Below, in pieces: positions 46,026-57,776 of a DNA stretch of 64,000 nt; within the stretch, counting starts at the first letter, position 1, and the number at the start of each line of letters is the position of its first letter. A program made the translations under genes and the position numbers. The stretch is from Fomitopsis serialis (lineage: Eukaryota > Basidiomycota > Agaricomycetes > Polyporales > Fomitopsidaceae). The notes beneath the pieces were generated by a model, which searched no databases, was not told the origin of the DNA, and saw only the letters and a program-made list of their open reading frames with translations. The stretch is from the NCBI RefSeq assembly GCF_022376445.1, contig NW_025954997.1, positions 186,001 through 250,000 of the forward strand, given 5' to 3'.

Positions 46026-46824
46026 GCTAACTTCCAAGCGACTCAAGCTATGGGAAGCGATAGACTGGGTCAGAAAGTGTCCAGCGCGAGACAACTGGTG
46101 GTAGTTGGGGTTCAAGTTCCTTCGACGTGTGCCACGGTGCGTGAAATCGGTACTACAAGTCATGGGATCTATGTTGGATCTATGTACGCGACGCCGTTGC
46201 GTTCCCGCCACCGTTCGCCACAGCAGCTGACGTAATACGCCTACTGCGTTGTTGAAGATGCATCATGATCTTCGGGGCAGGAACTTGATGGAATAAGGTG
46301 CCGGGCGGGAGGGTAGTGGATTCGGAGGTGAGCACAAGATCACCTTGTTCGCTGAGTGGTGCAGCGAAGTCGTGCTCCAAGGAGAATTTACTTCACAAGG
46401 GTGTTGTGTACAAGACTTCAAGGCATGATATCCACGAAGGCGTGGGGGCTGAAGACAACGACAATGATTGCAGTGATATTTAACCCCTGCGTACAGCTTG
46501 GATAGCCCGATTTCTCCCTGTTCGCTTCGCGCTATCCACCAGCTAAGACGGTTCAGCTCGTGTATTGCACTGTTCATAACTTGAAGTGAATATGGCATAC
46601 GGACACTGTTCGTACAGGTTGCAGGGCTCGTAGGCGTGTTCACTCTCAAGCTGGCATCGCTCATACTCGGAACCCACCGTCAGTTCTAGAGCATTCCTGA
46701 CTATCTCTCGTAAACCGAACGCGAAAGGTGCACTCACCAGGTGAATACACACACCGGCTTAGTCGAGTTCTCCGTGCCACGCCTTGGACGCGAAAGATTC
46801 TGCGACGTAGGGTCATGCAGTTAT
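46026..46824. other. Intergenic, possible repeat remnants
   Basis: Apart from the small repeat piece at 46302-46318 I see nothing. The minus frame 46263-46664 is open but featureless. Confidence 0.4.
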
Positions 46825-47737
46825 CTAGAGCAATGTTCGTTCGTTCATTTCTAAACGTAGTGACAACGCCTCAACACATACCGAGCGAGTGCGAGGTGGA
46901 CTCGACGTCTTCAGCGACCTAGCCGTCACCTCGTGGTTCGACAAATGGACGGAGCCATCAGCAACTTTCTCCGGGTTGTATGCGGTTCTCGGCATATAAT
47001 CGGTACCCAATGGCACGCGAACGTCAACAGCTAAGCCGCCCGTTAACAGCACTTTCGCAGATGGGTTCCAAAGCGCTCGCCTGTCGTCAGAAGGTTCGCA
47101 TTGAAATTGGACGTGCACTCATTGTAGAAGATAGCCTATGAGATTGTATGAGATAGGGCAGACAGAGTAGTGCGGAGAGAACTCACGGTCCGTGCGGCGA
47201 GCTCCCGTACGCGTCCGCCTGTACCTCCGACTAGCGGGCACGAAGTCGGCCCTGATGCTAATGGGAATGCAGTCGGATTCTTGACTTCGGGTGCTCGGCA
47301 GAGCCAACACTCTACGTTCGGAGTACGTGGACAGAAAATGACGACGTGGCGTACCCCCGCATATTTTCCTTCATAGCCATGGGGCACCGGATATACGACT
47401 GGAAGAACGAATTGCCAATGGACAGCGTCAGCGTCGCAACAGGCGGCACTGATGTGCGCTGAGAGACCAACTCACCGGTCATGACGTTGTCAACGCAAGC
47501 TAGCGGCCGACTGTCAGCAGCGGGATGCATGGGCGAAAGATAACGACGTAATAACTGGTCAATACCGCGGCATTGCTGTACCTGCAGTGCGCATAGCTGG
47601 CTCAGTCGGACCAGGACTTCCTTTCGAGCCGGCTTGAAGTGAGCTTCAATTTTAGTGAACACTATGAGGGGATAGTGCGGCATACCTTCATACACGTGTC
47701 TCGGTGATTTCCACACATTTCCTATGACATTACTCAA
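46825..47737 (-). CDS. Hypothetical protein, weakly supported multi-exon gene
   Basis: A plausible first exon starts at 47737 (MSNVIGNVWKSPRHVYEG) and ends ACVDNVMTG before GTGAGT. A second begins after TTCCAG (VYPVPHGYEGKYAGVRHVVI, then NVECWLCRAPEVKN) and ends RELAART before GTGAGT. A third, after CTCATAG, could read IFYNECTSNFNANLLTTGER or, in another frame, PLGTDYMPRTAYNPEKVADG. I recognise no domain. The splice signals are the main support. It could be a decayed gene. Confidence 0.3.
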
Positions 47738-49059
47738 CTCTTTGTTCCGCTCTCCGAGTCCCTTCGCGAATATTCTGCGGCCCTCCTCGTCGCTCTGTGT
47801 CCATATCCTGGCCCATCATGTCGACCGGTCCTGGGTGTGCATGGCGTTGTTCAGAACGCGCATAGTATCGTTTGCCTAAAAACTGCATCGCGCATCGTCC
47901 GGATGGCCACAAATCAGAGACAACACAAGGGTCGACTCCAGGAAGAAGCCCGTGCATGACTTCGGGCAATGGTCATCTTGCACCACCTCAGCTGCCTGAG
48001 GCTGCATGAGGTTGCATGGCAGTACTGCTAGTTGGACCGGCGCGGTTCTGTTGACGCGCCATTCACAAAGCAGGTCCGACGATAGAGTATGTCGTATACG
48101 TAGTGCTAGCACGGTTGATGTTGGGTCGATTCTCGAGAGCGCGGCCTCGTGACCTCGACGCGCTGGTGGCGGTCGTTGCTGCTTGCACTCAACGTTGCGC
48201 ACCGTGGCACTGTGGCTGACTATGGCTGACCCCGTTTGCTGAACGCCTTGACGTCGGTCAGGCCTTTGGCAAGTTTTCATGGCTTCCTGAAACCGTCTCC
48301 CTCAAGTCTGCCTGCTATGCTCTTCGGTAGCCCAAGCGGTCACTCTTTCACTGCGCTTCTCACTGCGTGCGGCTTCAAGTTGGTGTTCACCATGACGTTG
48401 AATGGTAACTTACCTCTTCCGCTTCGCAGACATTGCTGAGTATGCATCTACACATAGGTAAGTACATGCGGATGGTGGGGGAAACCCGAGATTTTGCTCG
48501 CAATGCGATCAAGTAAGTATCGTTCGCAACATTTGGATGCCGAGCTTGGTATGCTCGCTTCGGATGCTCTACTAGGTGCCATGTGTAGCGGATATCCCCC
48601 GCTTGCGCCGATGCTAGCCACCAAACCCAGTCGAACGGTAAGATATGTTTACTTACACAAACTGACTGATTGAATCCGAGTCGCTCATTCACTGCATCCA
48701 GGTATACGACTCGGAGTTGACACGTTCAGGCGTGCTGTCCGATTCTGCTATCGACGTTCCATCTTGCATCGGATCTGCCCAGGCTGTCTACCTGGGACGC
48801 ATACATGTACGTGTAACAAATTATTGAAGCCATTGTTGCGAAAGAGTGGCTGAAGGCATTCCGCACAACACGTGGATCTCGTATCCCTGAATCGCCGTCC
48901 TTGCTCGGTCTGCCGCACGCAGAGAATTCAAAGCCAGGGTAGTGCATGTTTCGGGGTCCAGCTTGCAATGATCACTTGGTCACTACCCCGATTGCCACGG
49001 GCTCCGACTTTCGTCGGGACAGTCCTCTCTACTGACATTCTACTCTACCATCTCACTTT

Positions 49060-49330
49060 TAGATCCGGGCACCGCATCCTCGTCATACCTATACTTCAAT
49101 GGCGCCGAATTAGCATAACATCCCCTTCACGTTTGACCAATTCGCTCTTTGTGTTGCCATATGCAGGGGAAACCTGTAGTAGGTGAGTTTCGAAGCGCTA
49201 ATGGTTTTGCTCCTAGAAACTAACTGTGATGTCGAGTTTTGCAGTCTTCGCCGTCATCAAGAATCGTCTCTGTGTCAGAAGACGTGTGAAGCACAATGGA
49301 AGCTGTCTATGGGCTCAGTGGGCGACTCTT
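49060..49330 (+). repeat. Local direct repeat, copy 1
   Basis: Similar to 50010-50280 about 0.95 kb downstream. Shared landmarks in order are CCATATGCAGGGGAAA/AAATATGCAGGAGAA, GAGTTTCGAA(A)GCGCTAATGG, TGTGAT-GATGT, and AGAAGACGTGTGAAGCACAA/AAAAGACATGCATATGTGAC. Confidence 0.6.
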
Positions 49331-50009
49331 TGTCCTCACGAAAATGTCCGCGTTCCCCGCAGAAGATGCCGGTCCCGTTCGAACAAGCTTCCATGCTCTG
49401 CTCGACGTCCACTGTCATTATCCAGTGCGTAACCGGATGATGCCCAGTCATATGGCTGGCGCACGCGCACCCTCTCAAACGTCTTCGCTGACACTGACGT
49501 CCGGTGAGCGGATTCATAGATACCCTGAATCCAACAAACTGATCGTGCCCCGCCTTCATGCTATAGAAACTGTCACATTCTTCTGACGCACGGGATGACC
49601 ACCCTGGGTGTTCATCGGAAAATATCGCTCCCGCATGCGATCAACACGGTCGGTTTGGGTCACCCTGTGATTGGCATATTCGGTTCACTGCTCTGCGTAC
49701 ATAGCTGGACTGCTTAGCGTCAAGGTGGCAAGCTCAATCACGCATGTCCTCTAGCGTACTAATGTGCATCTCGGACTATGTTTGTCTTGTGGTCTGCTCG
49801 CCCCCGCTGTCTCGGCTCTGAGGCATTTCTGCTGTTCTTTTGCCCATCACTGAATGTTGAAAGATTGAATGCTGATACTCAGACCCTGCAGGCCGCCTGT
49901 TCAGTCGTCAAATCATTGCTGTGCGTCTGGAGCGGGTGGTCCGGCGAACGAACGAGGTTAGCAGTGTACGTCCGCTTTCCGTTCGGCCTCCTTCAGTGGA
50001 AGCTACCGG

Positions 50010-50280
50010 CGCACTGCGTCGTCGAGGACACCGACGTTGTCATGCGCCGACCAGTATCATACCTTTTTTCATGCATATATTCCCTCCGAAACACCCTGCT
50101 TTGTATCGAAATATGCAGGAGAACTCTAAATGAGTTTCGAAAGCGCTAATGGCCTTGCTTCTAGCCTGTGATTGTGATGTTTGGCTTCCCAGTCGTCGCC
50201 GCCATCGAGAATTCCCGTGCCAAAAGACATGCATATGTGACAGTGGAGGCCATTTATGGAGGCTATTCACTCTGCCTCTC
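50010..50280 (+). repeat. Local direct repeat, copy 2
   Basis: Second copy of 49060-49330, diverged by substitutions and small indels. One frame of this copy reads VMFGFPVVAAIENSRAKRHA, suggesting descent from coding sequence of unknown family. Confidence 0.6.
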
Positions 50281-51456
50281 GCCCACCCGCTCAACGTATC
50301 CTCTGACACCGTGATGTCGCGAGCGAATTTGTATGTCGTACGTCCGTTAACGAGTCTGTGCTGTAGACCTGATTCCTGTAAGCTGATCACGCGCACCTAC
50401 GGTGCTTTAGATTCTGTCCTTCTGACACTCAGGCTGGATGGGGTAGCGAGCTCTGCAAGCGCCGCAGCTAGTCGCCACCCAGAAAGCGTAACTGAGGTTG
50501 TGCGGACGGCGGGCGAGTTTCACGCAGGGATGCCAATGGTGGATTTCGCGTGTAACTACAATGCAGCGTGTGTGTAGAGAGGGACGTACCGTGGCTCCGC
50601 GAGATGGAGTTCCTTTTCCCGGCGGCGTCGGGTGTGACCATGGCTGACCTTCACTGCTTGTCAAAAACCGCGTGATTCGTCCCGCCTCTATTCTTGTCAT
50701 GACCATCGGCACAGTGTTCTATACCTGTGTCAAGGGCATCGAAGCCGCGGCGCGGCGGCAACCTCGCGGCAACTTGAAGGACATCGAGGTGAACACTAGC
50801 CTGATGAATGATATCGACGCCGCATTCGTACTCGAAGCATTCGAGATGGTGGAATATGCAAAACGCCCCCGAGAAAATGGCTCGGTACCAGGTGGCACAA
50901 TCAGCAGTCTCGCTTTGACGTGGTCACACTGCAAGCGGCTGACGGGATGCTGTGGATGACGGCGTGCGATTGTGCGGCTCTTTGATGCGGTAACGAGTGT
51001 CGACTTGATGAACGCACGACTCGGATTGTGATGCGGCTACTGGCAGTTGGACCCGTTCGGTACGGGGTTGATCATCTTGCACTTGCCATTAGTACACCGA
51101 CCGTGTCAAGTCATTCGCGTTTCGAACGAAAATTATTGTAGAGCATCGCATTGAGTCTGCAAACAAGACCACATTACGTTGCGAACTTAACGACTGTCCT
51201 CGACTTCCAGTCCAGTTCAATTTAACCTGTCCAATTACGCTTGTTTTGATAGCCTTCGAAGTGATCCTTGAATTTGTAAAGTTTGGGCGCCACGGGCCGG
51301 AGGCTGGGAGAGCGCTGGAGAGCGACTCTGGACCACTGCCGCCACAGCAGGCCCAATGTCATCGATTGGTGACTTGCCACCAGAGGACCAGACAATGACC
51401 TCCTTGACAAACGGAACATGGTCAGTCTAAAAGCGTCGTCGGGAGGTTGTCTGGGG

Positions 51457-51463
51457 TATATAA
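51457..51463 (+). promoter_or_regulatory. TATA box of the small secreted protein gene
   Basis: TATATAA lies 64 bp before the ATG at 51527, in a good position for a start site near 51490 in the CTCACCAACAAGAAC leader. Confidence 0.65.
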
Positions 51464-51526
51464 GCTGCAGCATGTCGCGAAAGTAGATCCTCACCAACAA
51501 GAACTAAGTCTCAGCAACCTCCTACG

Positions 51527-52091
51527 ATGCAGTTCAAGCTCGCCTTCGCCACCTTCGCCGCCCTCGTCGCGGTTGTCGCTGCAGTTCCGTCGGTCAGTAT
51601 AACCCCATCCATCCCCGCCAGTAGTGCTGACATCCCGCACACAGCCGGAGGTCACCACCCAGCTCTTCACTCAGGAAGAGATGATCGCCTGGCTCAAGCG
51701 ACCGACGCCGAGCTCACCTTCATCGGCGACCCTATCCCAGGTGTCAATGCGCCCGAAGGTCTTACCTCGCGCGCCGCGGACAACACGATGGTCACGTACT
51801 GCAACCGCCGCACTCCAGAACGTCTGCGGCGGCTCGTGCACCGTGTACAACGGCTCGGCCAAGTGCCTCAACGCCCCGGACACGCAGTGCCTCGCAGCCA
51901 CGAACAACGTCGGGTTCTGCGACAAGGGCGGGTACGTGCGCGGATAGACGGCCCAGAGAACGCAAGAGTTACTGATAGATGCCTTTAGATGCGGAGGTAG
52001 CTGCAACCAGCTCTCGACCTGCGGGACGCACCTGGATAACGGGTATTGCTACACCCCGGGCACTAAGTCGATCAACGTTGGGAATTATTAG
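51527..52091 (+). CDS. Small cysteine-rich secreted protein, with a pair of frame breaks
   Basis: Exon 1 encodes a signal peptide (MQFKLAFATFAALVAVVAAV) and stops at a GTCAGT donor (51594). After CACACAG the next exon reads PEVTTQLFTQEEMIAWLK, then ATDAELTFIGDPIPGVNAPE in a second frame, then VCGGSCTVYNGSAKCLNAP back in the first. The last intron (GTACGT..TTTAG) leads to CGGSCNQLSTCGTHLDNGY and the stop at 52091. The mature protein would have about ten cysteines, fitting five disulfides, as in secreted effector-like or cell-wall-associated proteins of mushrooms. Two single-base breaks, near 51690 and 51820, cancel each other in frame. Without them the protein is coherent. They may be sequencing errors or a recent inactivation. 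No named family is recognised. Confidence 0.7.
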
Positions 52092-53950
52092 GCCCAGTTT
52101 GGGAGGGTGGGGCTGAGGATGCGAGAGGATGCGACGAGAGATGACGGGTGTATGGGAACGCGTAGTTGTCAATGCATGAGAGCCTGGCTTTGTAGTACTG
52201 GAGCAAAGTGGAAGGGCTGGAGTTGAATGACGAGTGAGCACAACCGCTGTGTGCACATAAAGATACTGTCGGCCGCTCGGTGTCCTTTCGACACGATTCA
52301 ATTAGGTCCTGTCTTCAAGTTGACGCGCCGAGTTCCAAGAGGACCTTGTCTACGAGACCGAAAGGCTAGGTCTGGGTCCGCACGCATAACCCGGGTACCG
52401 TGCCAGAACGGCATATATCGTGCCCACTTGCGTCTCCACGGAGAGGCACTAGTTCCGGTGCATAGTTTGACTTGTTATACAATCTTGTACAGCAAGTCAG
52501 CACGAATACTGATGTAGATACTCGTAGGAGAGAAGATATACCGGCTTGATTGCGAAATCATCCCGTTTCGTCCATTCCTGTGCCGCGTGTAGCAGAGCAT
52601 CCGTCCGAGCTTGGCGGACCCGCTAACCGTATGAGAGGTGATGTCTGTTGCCGTGGACAGTCTATTCAGCATTGGACGCTAACCAGGGCCTACATTCGAG
52701 GCTCGCCTAAGGCAATAGACAGTGTCATCTTCGGCGAAGAAAAAGAAAGTCAGCATCATGACTAATCTTTCAAAGCTGCTGTGCATGACCTACCTGCACA
52801 GCTCGTATATGCGGGCAAGACAGAATGAAACAGGAGATGATCAAAGTGAGCCTTGGACTGGAAGCAGCGTGCCCCACTGCGCGGCCCAGCTAATTTGCCG
52901 GTCATTACACCATCGTGGGCAGCCCGTCCACGTCGTCGGACGCCTTCGCCGCCAAAACACTGGGAAGCGTGCGACGGAAAGAGCCTTACTCACCTGACAT
53001 ACGTCGACGACTCTCTGAGTCTCTTCTCTGGAGCTATGCCCAAATACCCGGCTAGACTGGCACACACATCGGACGGAGTCCGATCCCGCTCATCCATTAA
53101 TGACATAATCCATCTATATGATAGTAACAGTTTTTGTCTGTGCCGCAGATCAGCTTTACGCATTGGCTTATGATGTGACAAATGGACGATACCTCTATGA
53201 TCTTCATTTCACGGAATATCGGCCTACCCATCCCTTCCCCGCATCCTTTTCCGCATCCTCGAGTGCAAGGTGTATTGTATCCGAGCGCACCGAGCTTCTC
53301 CTCTAGTCGACCACATCTCCGCTCGTCCTGAGATAGCACGGCAGAAACGGCAGCGAGGAGCATGAGTTCGTCGGGCTGGCAGTTAGATGGCGGAAGATGT
53401 CTATGTACTGATGGGTTCGGGGCCGCGGTATCGCTGCACCTGTAGCTCGGAAAACTGGCTCGCTCGGCCCAGAATAAAATGGCTTCGCAAGTGAGCTTTC
53501 AGTGAGCACTGTGAATGGCATAGGGAGACGTACCTTGCTGCTTCGGTGCCTTCCGGTAACTGCCAGATACAACAGTCCTCATTAGCACCGGTGATCAGAG
53601 CGACGAAATAGCCATACCTCCATGTTCTGTTGTTTGTACGCCCGGTATATAGATGCCAGTGGGATTTCCCCTGCTCGGACTTTCTCAGCGTGGTGCGAGC
53701 AGTGATCGACCGTACTGGTCTCGTCTTCGCCATGAGTCTGCTCACTGAGAGAAGCCTGTCAGCGGCTAGTCTGCGCCATCGCTTCTCAAGTATGCGAAGT
53801 CACGATGCCGACGAATGGATGCTGCTACACCTTGCAGTAGGACCGACTCTGGAGCCTGTACCATATCATTAGCTCGCGACCTATGTTACGACCCAACTTG
53901 AAATATACCTTCCTGATTACGGTTCTCAATGTCGGCACGCTCGTGCTGTG
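52092..53950. other. Intergenic, no supported gene
   Basis: About 1.9 kb. The minus frame 53401-53745 contains FVALITGANEDCCIWQLPEG, which may be a relic exon, but nothing joins to it. Confidence 0.4.
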
Positions 53951-54310
53951 AATCGACAGGAGTCACATCAGCCCGCATCCAGCTTGGAGAGAGGATTGAG
54001 GATCGCAGCAGCGAGGAGGGCGAGGCCGTCGAAGAACAATGCAATTGCACAAGAGATGAGTAAGGGCGCCAAGAACGGAAGGAATTACTTACGAGCAAGG
54101 ATCAGAACGCAGGACAGGGGGGAGAACACAGGAAACTCGACGAACGGGTAGCCGAGTACCGACAGCGTTGAATGGCAGGGGCTTGCACGCGAGCGAGAGG
54201 TCGCCCAGGACACCACCGAGTATGAACGGCACGGAGGTCCCAGATCGCCTCCGGTTCGTGGTCCACACCGTCTATATCTCGCAAGTATTGCGGGCTATTC
54301 ATGTGATGGA
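53950..54310 (-). pseudogene. Decayed partial copy of the PQ-loop gene at 54892-56140
   Basis: About 53970-54060 matches 55010-55090, the last-exon region encoding LFDGLVLLAAAVLNPL in the intact gene. About 54188-54300 matches 55310-55415, the exon with the second PQ-loop (shared GAGCGAGAGGTCGC and TGAACGGCACGGAG). The order and strand are the same, the frames are broken, and the N-terminal half is missing. Confidence 0.75.
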
Positions 54311-54891
54311 TGCGTGTCATTGCTGTATTTGGGTGGAGAGTTGCCGCCAACGAGGAGTGTTCAAGTTGTGGGTGCGCATGCTATTGCATAGCTCAAAAGA
54401 CGAACTAGTCGCCTAACGGCTAGGCTGATCCCCGTGCCATCGTAGGCGGCGTTTGTGCTTGCGACCCGTTCGTATCACACGTACACGCGTAGCACAGCGT
54501 CATGGGTCGGGAGTATCTATATCCTTCGCGCGGACGACTGTGCAACGTTCAGCTTCCAGAGTTTCGTACGCTTTACGCAGTCCAGTACGCACCCAACCCA
54601 TACATTCATACATCGGATTCGTACCCGAGCGGGCGAAATAGATCAGGCCTGGCGACAAAGACCATCCATGAATCGTGAGTATGCGATACGAAGTCGGCCG
54701 TGCCATGATCAGACTCAACCGTACCTTTCTGTCTTCCCCAACCGCGGCCTGTCTCAGCTCTACACCACCCCCTCGAGCCCGTTCCGCACACCCTCCACCG
54801 GATTCATCCCCTGCATCATCGCGGCGTCTCCGCGTCCCCGTCCGCCGCCTCCAGTACATCCCGCACAGCATGCGAGCGCACCGAGCCTCTG
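54311..54891. other. Intergenic between the PQ-loop relic and gene
   Basis: No supported gene. The open minus frame at 54500-54871 is Arg/Gly-rich and featureless. Confidence 0.4.
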
Positions 54892-56140
54892 CTAGTCACT
54901 AGCCATCAACCCCGAATCTGCATCTCCGCGTGCGTCATCAGCCCGAGCGCGAGTCCGGCCGTCGACGTCGCCGCGCCCGTCCTGCGCCTCGACGGACGCG
55001 GCAGCCTCGGCCCGCTTGCGGCGGCGCCTGGCGAGCGGGTTGAGGACCGCCGCGGCGAGGAGCACGAGGCCGTCGAAGAGCTGCATACAAACCCAGATCA
55101 GCACATGGAACACAAGAGGGCACAGCATCCACCCGCGCGAGCGCGACACCCGGAACCGACGCGGGGTCTTCGCGCGCCGTCGGACGCACTGAGGAGTGCC
55201 CGCGCGGGCGCATTTGGCGGGACGGGAGAGGAGAGAGGGGGGAGACGACGTACGACGACGAGCGAGTAGCTGAGCGCGGCGAGCGCGGCGAACGGCGGGG
55301 GCCGCCACGCGAGCGAGAGGTCGCTCAGGACGCCGCCGAGCATGTCGACGGCCATGAACGGCACGGAGAGCCCGACGACCTCGCGGTGCACGTAGATCTC
55401 GTAGTACTGCGGGCTGGGGGCCGGGTGAGGGAGCGTGGGTTGCGCGCGTAGAAGGGGTGGACAGAAGGAAAGCCGGCGTGGTCAGTCGAGGCGCATGAAG
55501 GAGGGCAGAGAGGGACGTACAAGAGCGCAAGCGAGAGTACGACCGACGAGATGATCCCAAACGCCTCGACCGCGCGCGCGTCCCCCTCTCATACGCCGGC
55601 TACAACACCCAGCCCACCAACCACATCTTCAGCCCACCCGCACACCCCAACTACTGGCCACTCACCCGCACCGCATACACCATCCCGCCCTGGAACCCCG
55701 CCAGCCCCGCGAGTGCCGCGCCGTACAGCGCCACACAGACCGCGCGCGGGCGCCGCGGCGCGCCGTAGTACTGGCACTGCGCCCACGACGCGAGGCAGAG
55801 CGCGCCGAAGAGCTGCGGCTGGACGATGAGCGGGACGTTGAGGTCCTGCACGATCGCGTAGACGCCCATGAACCCCGCGGCGGTGCCCCACAAAAACCTG
55901 TCGTCCGGCGCAGGGGGTGTCCGCGGGCGGGGAGGAGGGACGGCCAGCGCGGGTACGGGTGAGGGGTGAGTGGGAATGGGGATGGGGATGGGAGGAGGGC
56001 GTGACTCACACAAACCACGGCGAGAGGCCCTCCGTCGACTTTGTGCGCCAGCTCTTCCAGATCTGCGGCGTGAGCTGGACCGTCCAGCATATCGTGCCCA
56101 TCGTCCCGAGCACGTTCTCCGCCGCGGCGTTCGGGCGCAT
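54892..56140 (-). CDS. PQ-loop repeat membrane protein
   Basis: PQ-loop proteins are seven-helix membrane proteins, often vacuolar cationic amino acid or cystine exporters, or ER proteins. Exon 1 from ATG 56140 reads MRPNAAAENVLGTMGTICWT and carries the first PQ motif, VQLTPQIWKSWR, then STEGLSPW. Exon 2 has FLWGTAAGFMGVYAIVQDLN and further helices. Exon 3 adds FGIISSVVLSLALL. Exon 4 has QYYEIYVHREVVGLSVPFMA and DMLGGVLSDLSLAW, the second PQ-loop with its conserved GLS but no PQ pair. The last exon has LFDGLVLLAAAVLNPLARRR and a charged tail ending at 54892. Introns are short with good ends. The substrate is unknown. A decayed partial copy lies 0.6 kb downstream. Confidence 0.8.
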
Positions 56141-56609
56141 CGTGCTCGGCCCGGTCGACGTGCGTTCAGGGCGGGTCCTAGCGTGCCCAAGAGGGTTTAT
56201 GGTGGCTCGGCGGGTCGTTGAGGCGGGTTCGAGGACAGCAGCAGAACTGAACGGTAGCGGGAGAGGCGAAGCTAGCGTCCGTCTGTGCCTGCAGAGGGCT
56301 CCATGGTGAGTCAGGCTTCCGAGAGGCCGCCTGTGACCGGAGAGCTTATCTCCCCCAGCGAAGACTCGGAGGTGCGTACAGAGTCGGCGATGGCTCGTGC
56401 GGGGCTGACCACTGACGACCGCGGCGGGCGAGGCGGTCCTTGTGCGGAGAAAGCAAGCGTGCACGTAGACGCAGAGCCTACTAGTACTACCGGAAGCGAC
56501 ATGGTCACCAAGTGGATTCCACGGGAGGGTATCGTTACACCACGGCTTGTGGCAGGCACAGCAGCCGTACAGGAGCACATTCCAATCCAGCCAACATACT
56601 ACATACGAC

Positions 56610-57383
56610 TACCCGTCGCCCGCCCCGACAGCCGTCCCGTTCGCATCCACGCCCGTCGTGCCCGTCCCCGCCCCCTGCGCGGCGTCGTGCACCTCGTCGA
56701 CACCGACTGGGCTCATGGCGATGTCGTGCGAGACGTCGAGCGAGCCCGCGCGGGCGAGGGCACTGTCGGAGGCGTGCTGGTGGATCTGGGTGAGCTTCGA
56801 CTCGCGGACGGCCTGGGGAGGGGAGGATGGACGTCAGGAAGTGCAGACGACCCCCGAAAGAGGCAGGAGGAAAGACTGACGTCGTTGGAGGCCTTCCTCT
56901 GCTGGAGCCTGTCGAGCGACGCCCTGCGCTGCTGCAGGTCCTCCCCCAGCCGGCCCTCCTGCTGCACCTTCAGCTGCGCCAAAGTCAGCACCGCCGCCCA
57001 GGACTCGAACGCGCGACGCACCTCGAGCGTCTTCGCCGCGCTCCGCTGCGACGCCATCGCGTTGTCGTGCTTGTGCTCCGCCTCGTTCAGCGCCCGCGCG
57101 CTCTCGTACTCGTTCTTCACCGCCTTGTCCAGCGCGTGCTGCGCCGAGTCCGCCGCCTGCCCCCGCCGCATTCGATCAGCGCTCAGCACCCGGTCGGCGC
57201 ACGACGCACCTTCAGCGACCGCTCGTGCGACTTGTCCAGCTTCGCGACGTCCTTCAGCGACCGGTCAAAGTTCCGCTGCTCGTTCTTCGCCTCCGTCGCG
57301 ATCATCTTCTCCACCTGCTGCGTCTCCGCATCCGCCGACGCCGCCCCGCTCGACTGTGACTTGTTTGACGTGAACAGGCCCAT
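56610..57383 (-). CDS. Small coiled-coil protein, tandem copy 1
   Basis: ATG 57383 gives MGLFTSNKSQSSGAASADAE and then a highly charged helix (EKMIATEAKNEQRNFDRSLK, DVAKLDKSHERSLK). Later exons carry SAQHALDKAVKNEYESARAL, NEAEHKHDNAMASQRSAAKT, KVQQEGRLGEDLQQRRASLD and AVRESKLTQIHQHASDSALA. They end in a Gly/Thr/Asp tail at 56610. Four exons with short introns match copy 2 exon by exon. The protein is a soluble coiled coil of the MGLF start type found in basidiomycetes, with no established function. Gly2 could be N-myristoylated (MGxxxS-like context), an inference. The downstream paralogue at 57777-58650 is better conserved in heptads. Confidence 0.78.
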
Positions 57384-57488
57384 GCTCGCGGTGACCAGTA
57401 GTAAGTCAGTGGGGTCGCGCAGAGTGCTCGTGAGAGGTCGTAAGAGTGGGATGGAGCTGGAGCTGGGTGGGGGCGAGCGGCAGGGAGC

Positions 57489-57494
57489 TTTATG
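57489..57494 (-). promoter_or_regulatory. TATA-like box of coiled-coil copy 1
   Basis: CATAAA on the minus strand sits about 106 bp before the ATG at 57383. The same spacing is found for the TATATAA of copy 2. Confidence 0.45.
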
Positions 57495-57776
57495 CTGGAG
57501 CGGTGGTGACGCGTGCGGGCACCCCAGAGCTGCCTCGGCCCTCGAATCGAGTCTAACCCTTGCGGTCCTGCCCTGAGAGTATCTGGGCATGCAAGTACTG
57601 GCCTTGCCCCCGTGCGTCCGCAGGTGTGGACGGTACGCCGACGGAGGGGTGCGAGGCACACATCGAGCAGTGACATTAATTAGGCAGGGATCACGTACAG
57701 TAGTAGTCATACAAAAGAAACACATTATAAGCCAGGCAGCACTACGAGACAGACGGAGCACCACCGACTGCAGCAC

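Larger units (their letters stand above)
47738..51420. other. Gene-poor region with a local duplication
   Basis: No gene can be supported over 3.7 kb. The plus frame 50672-50959 (with LKDIEVNTSLMNDIDAAFVL) and the minus frame 47730-47969 (HGLLPGVDPCVVSDLWPSG) look mildly protein-like but are orphan pieces. A direct duplication links about 49060-49330 with 50010-50280. Confidence 0.4.

Noticed and set aside
56285..57373. Long plus-strand frame (362 codons)
   Set aside because: Antisense to the coiled-coil copy 1 gene, whose exons align with its tandem sister.
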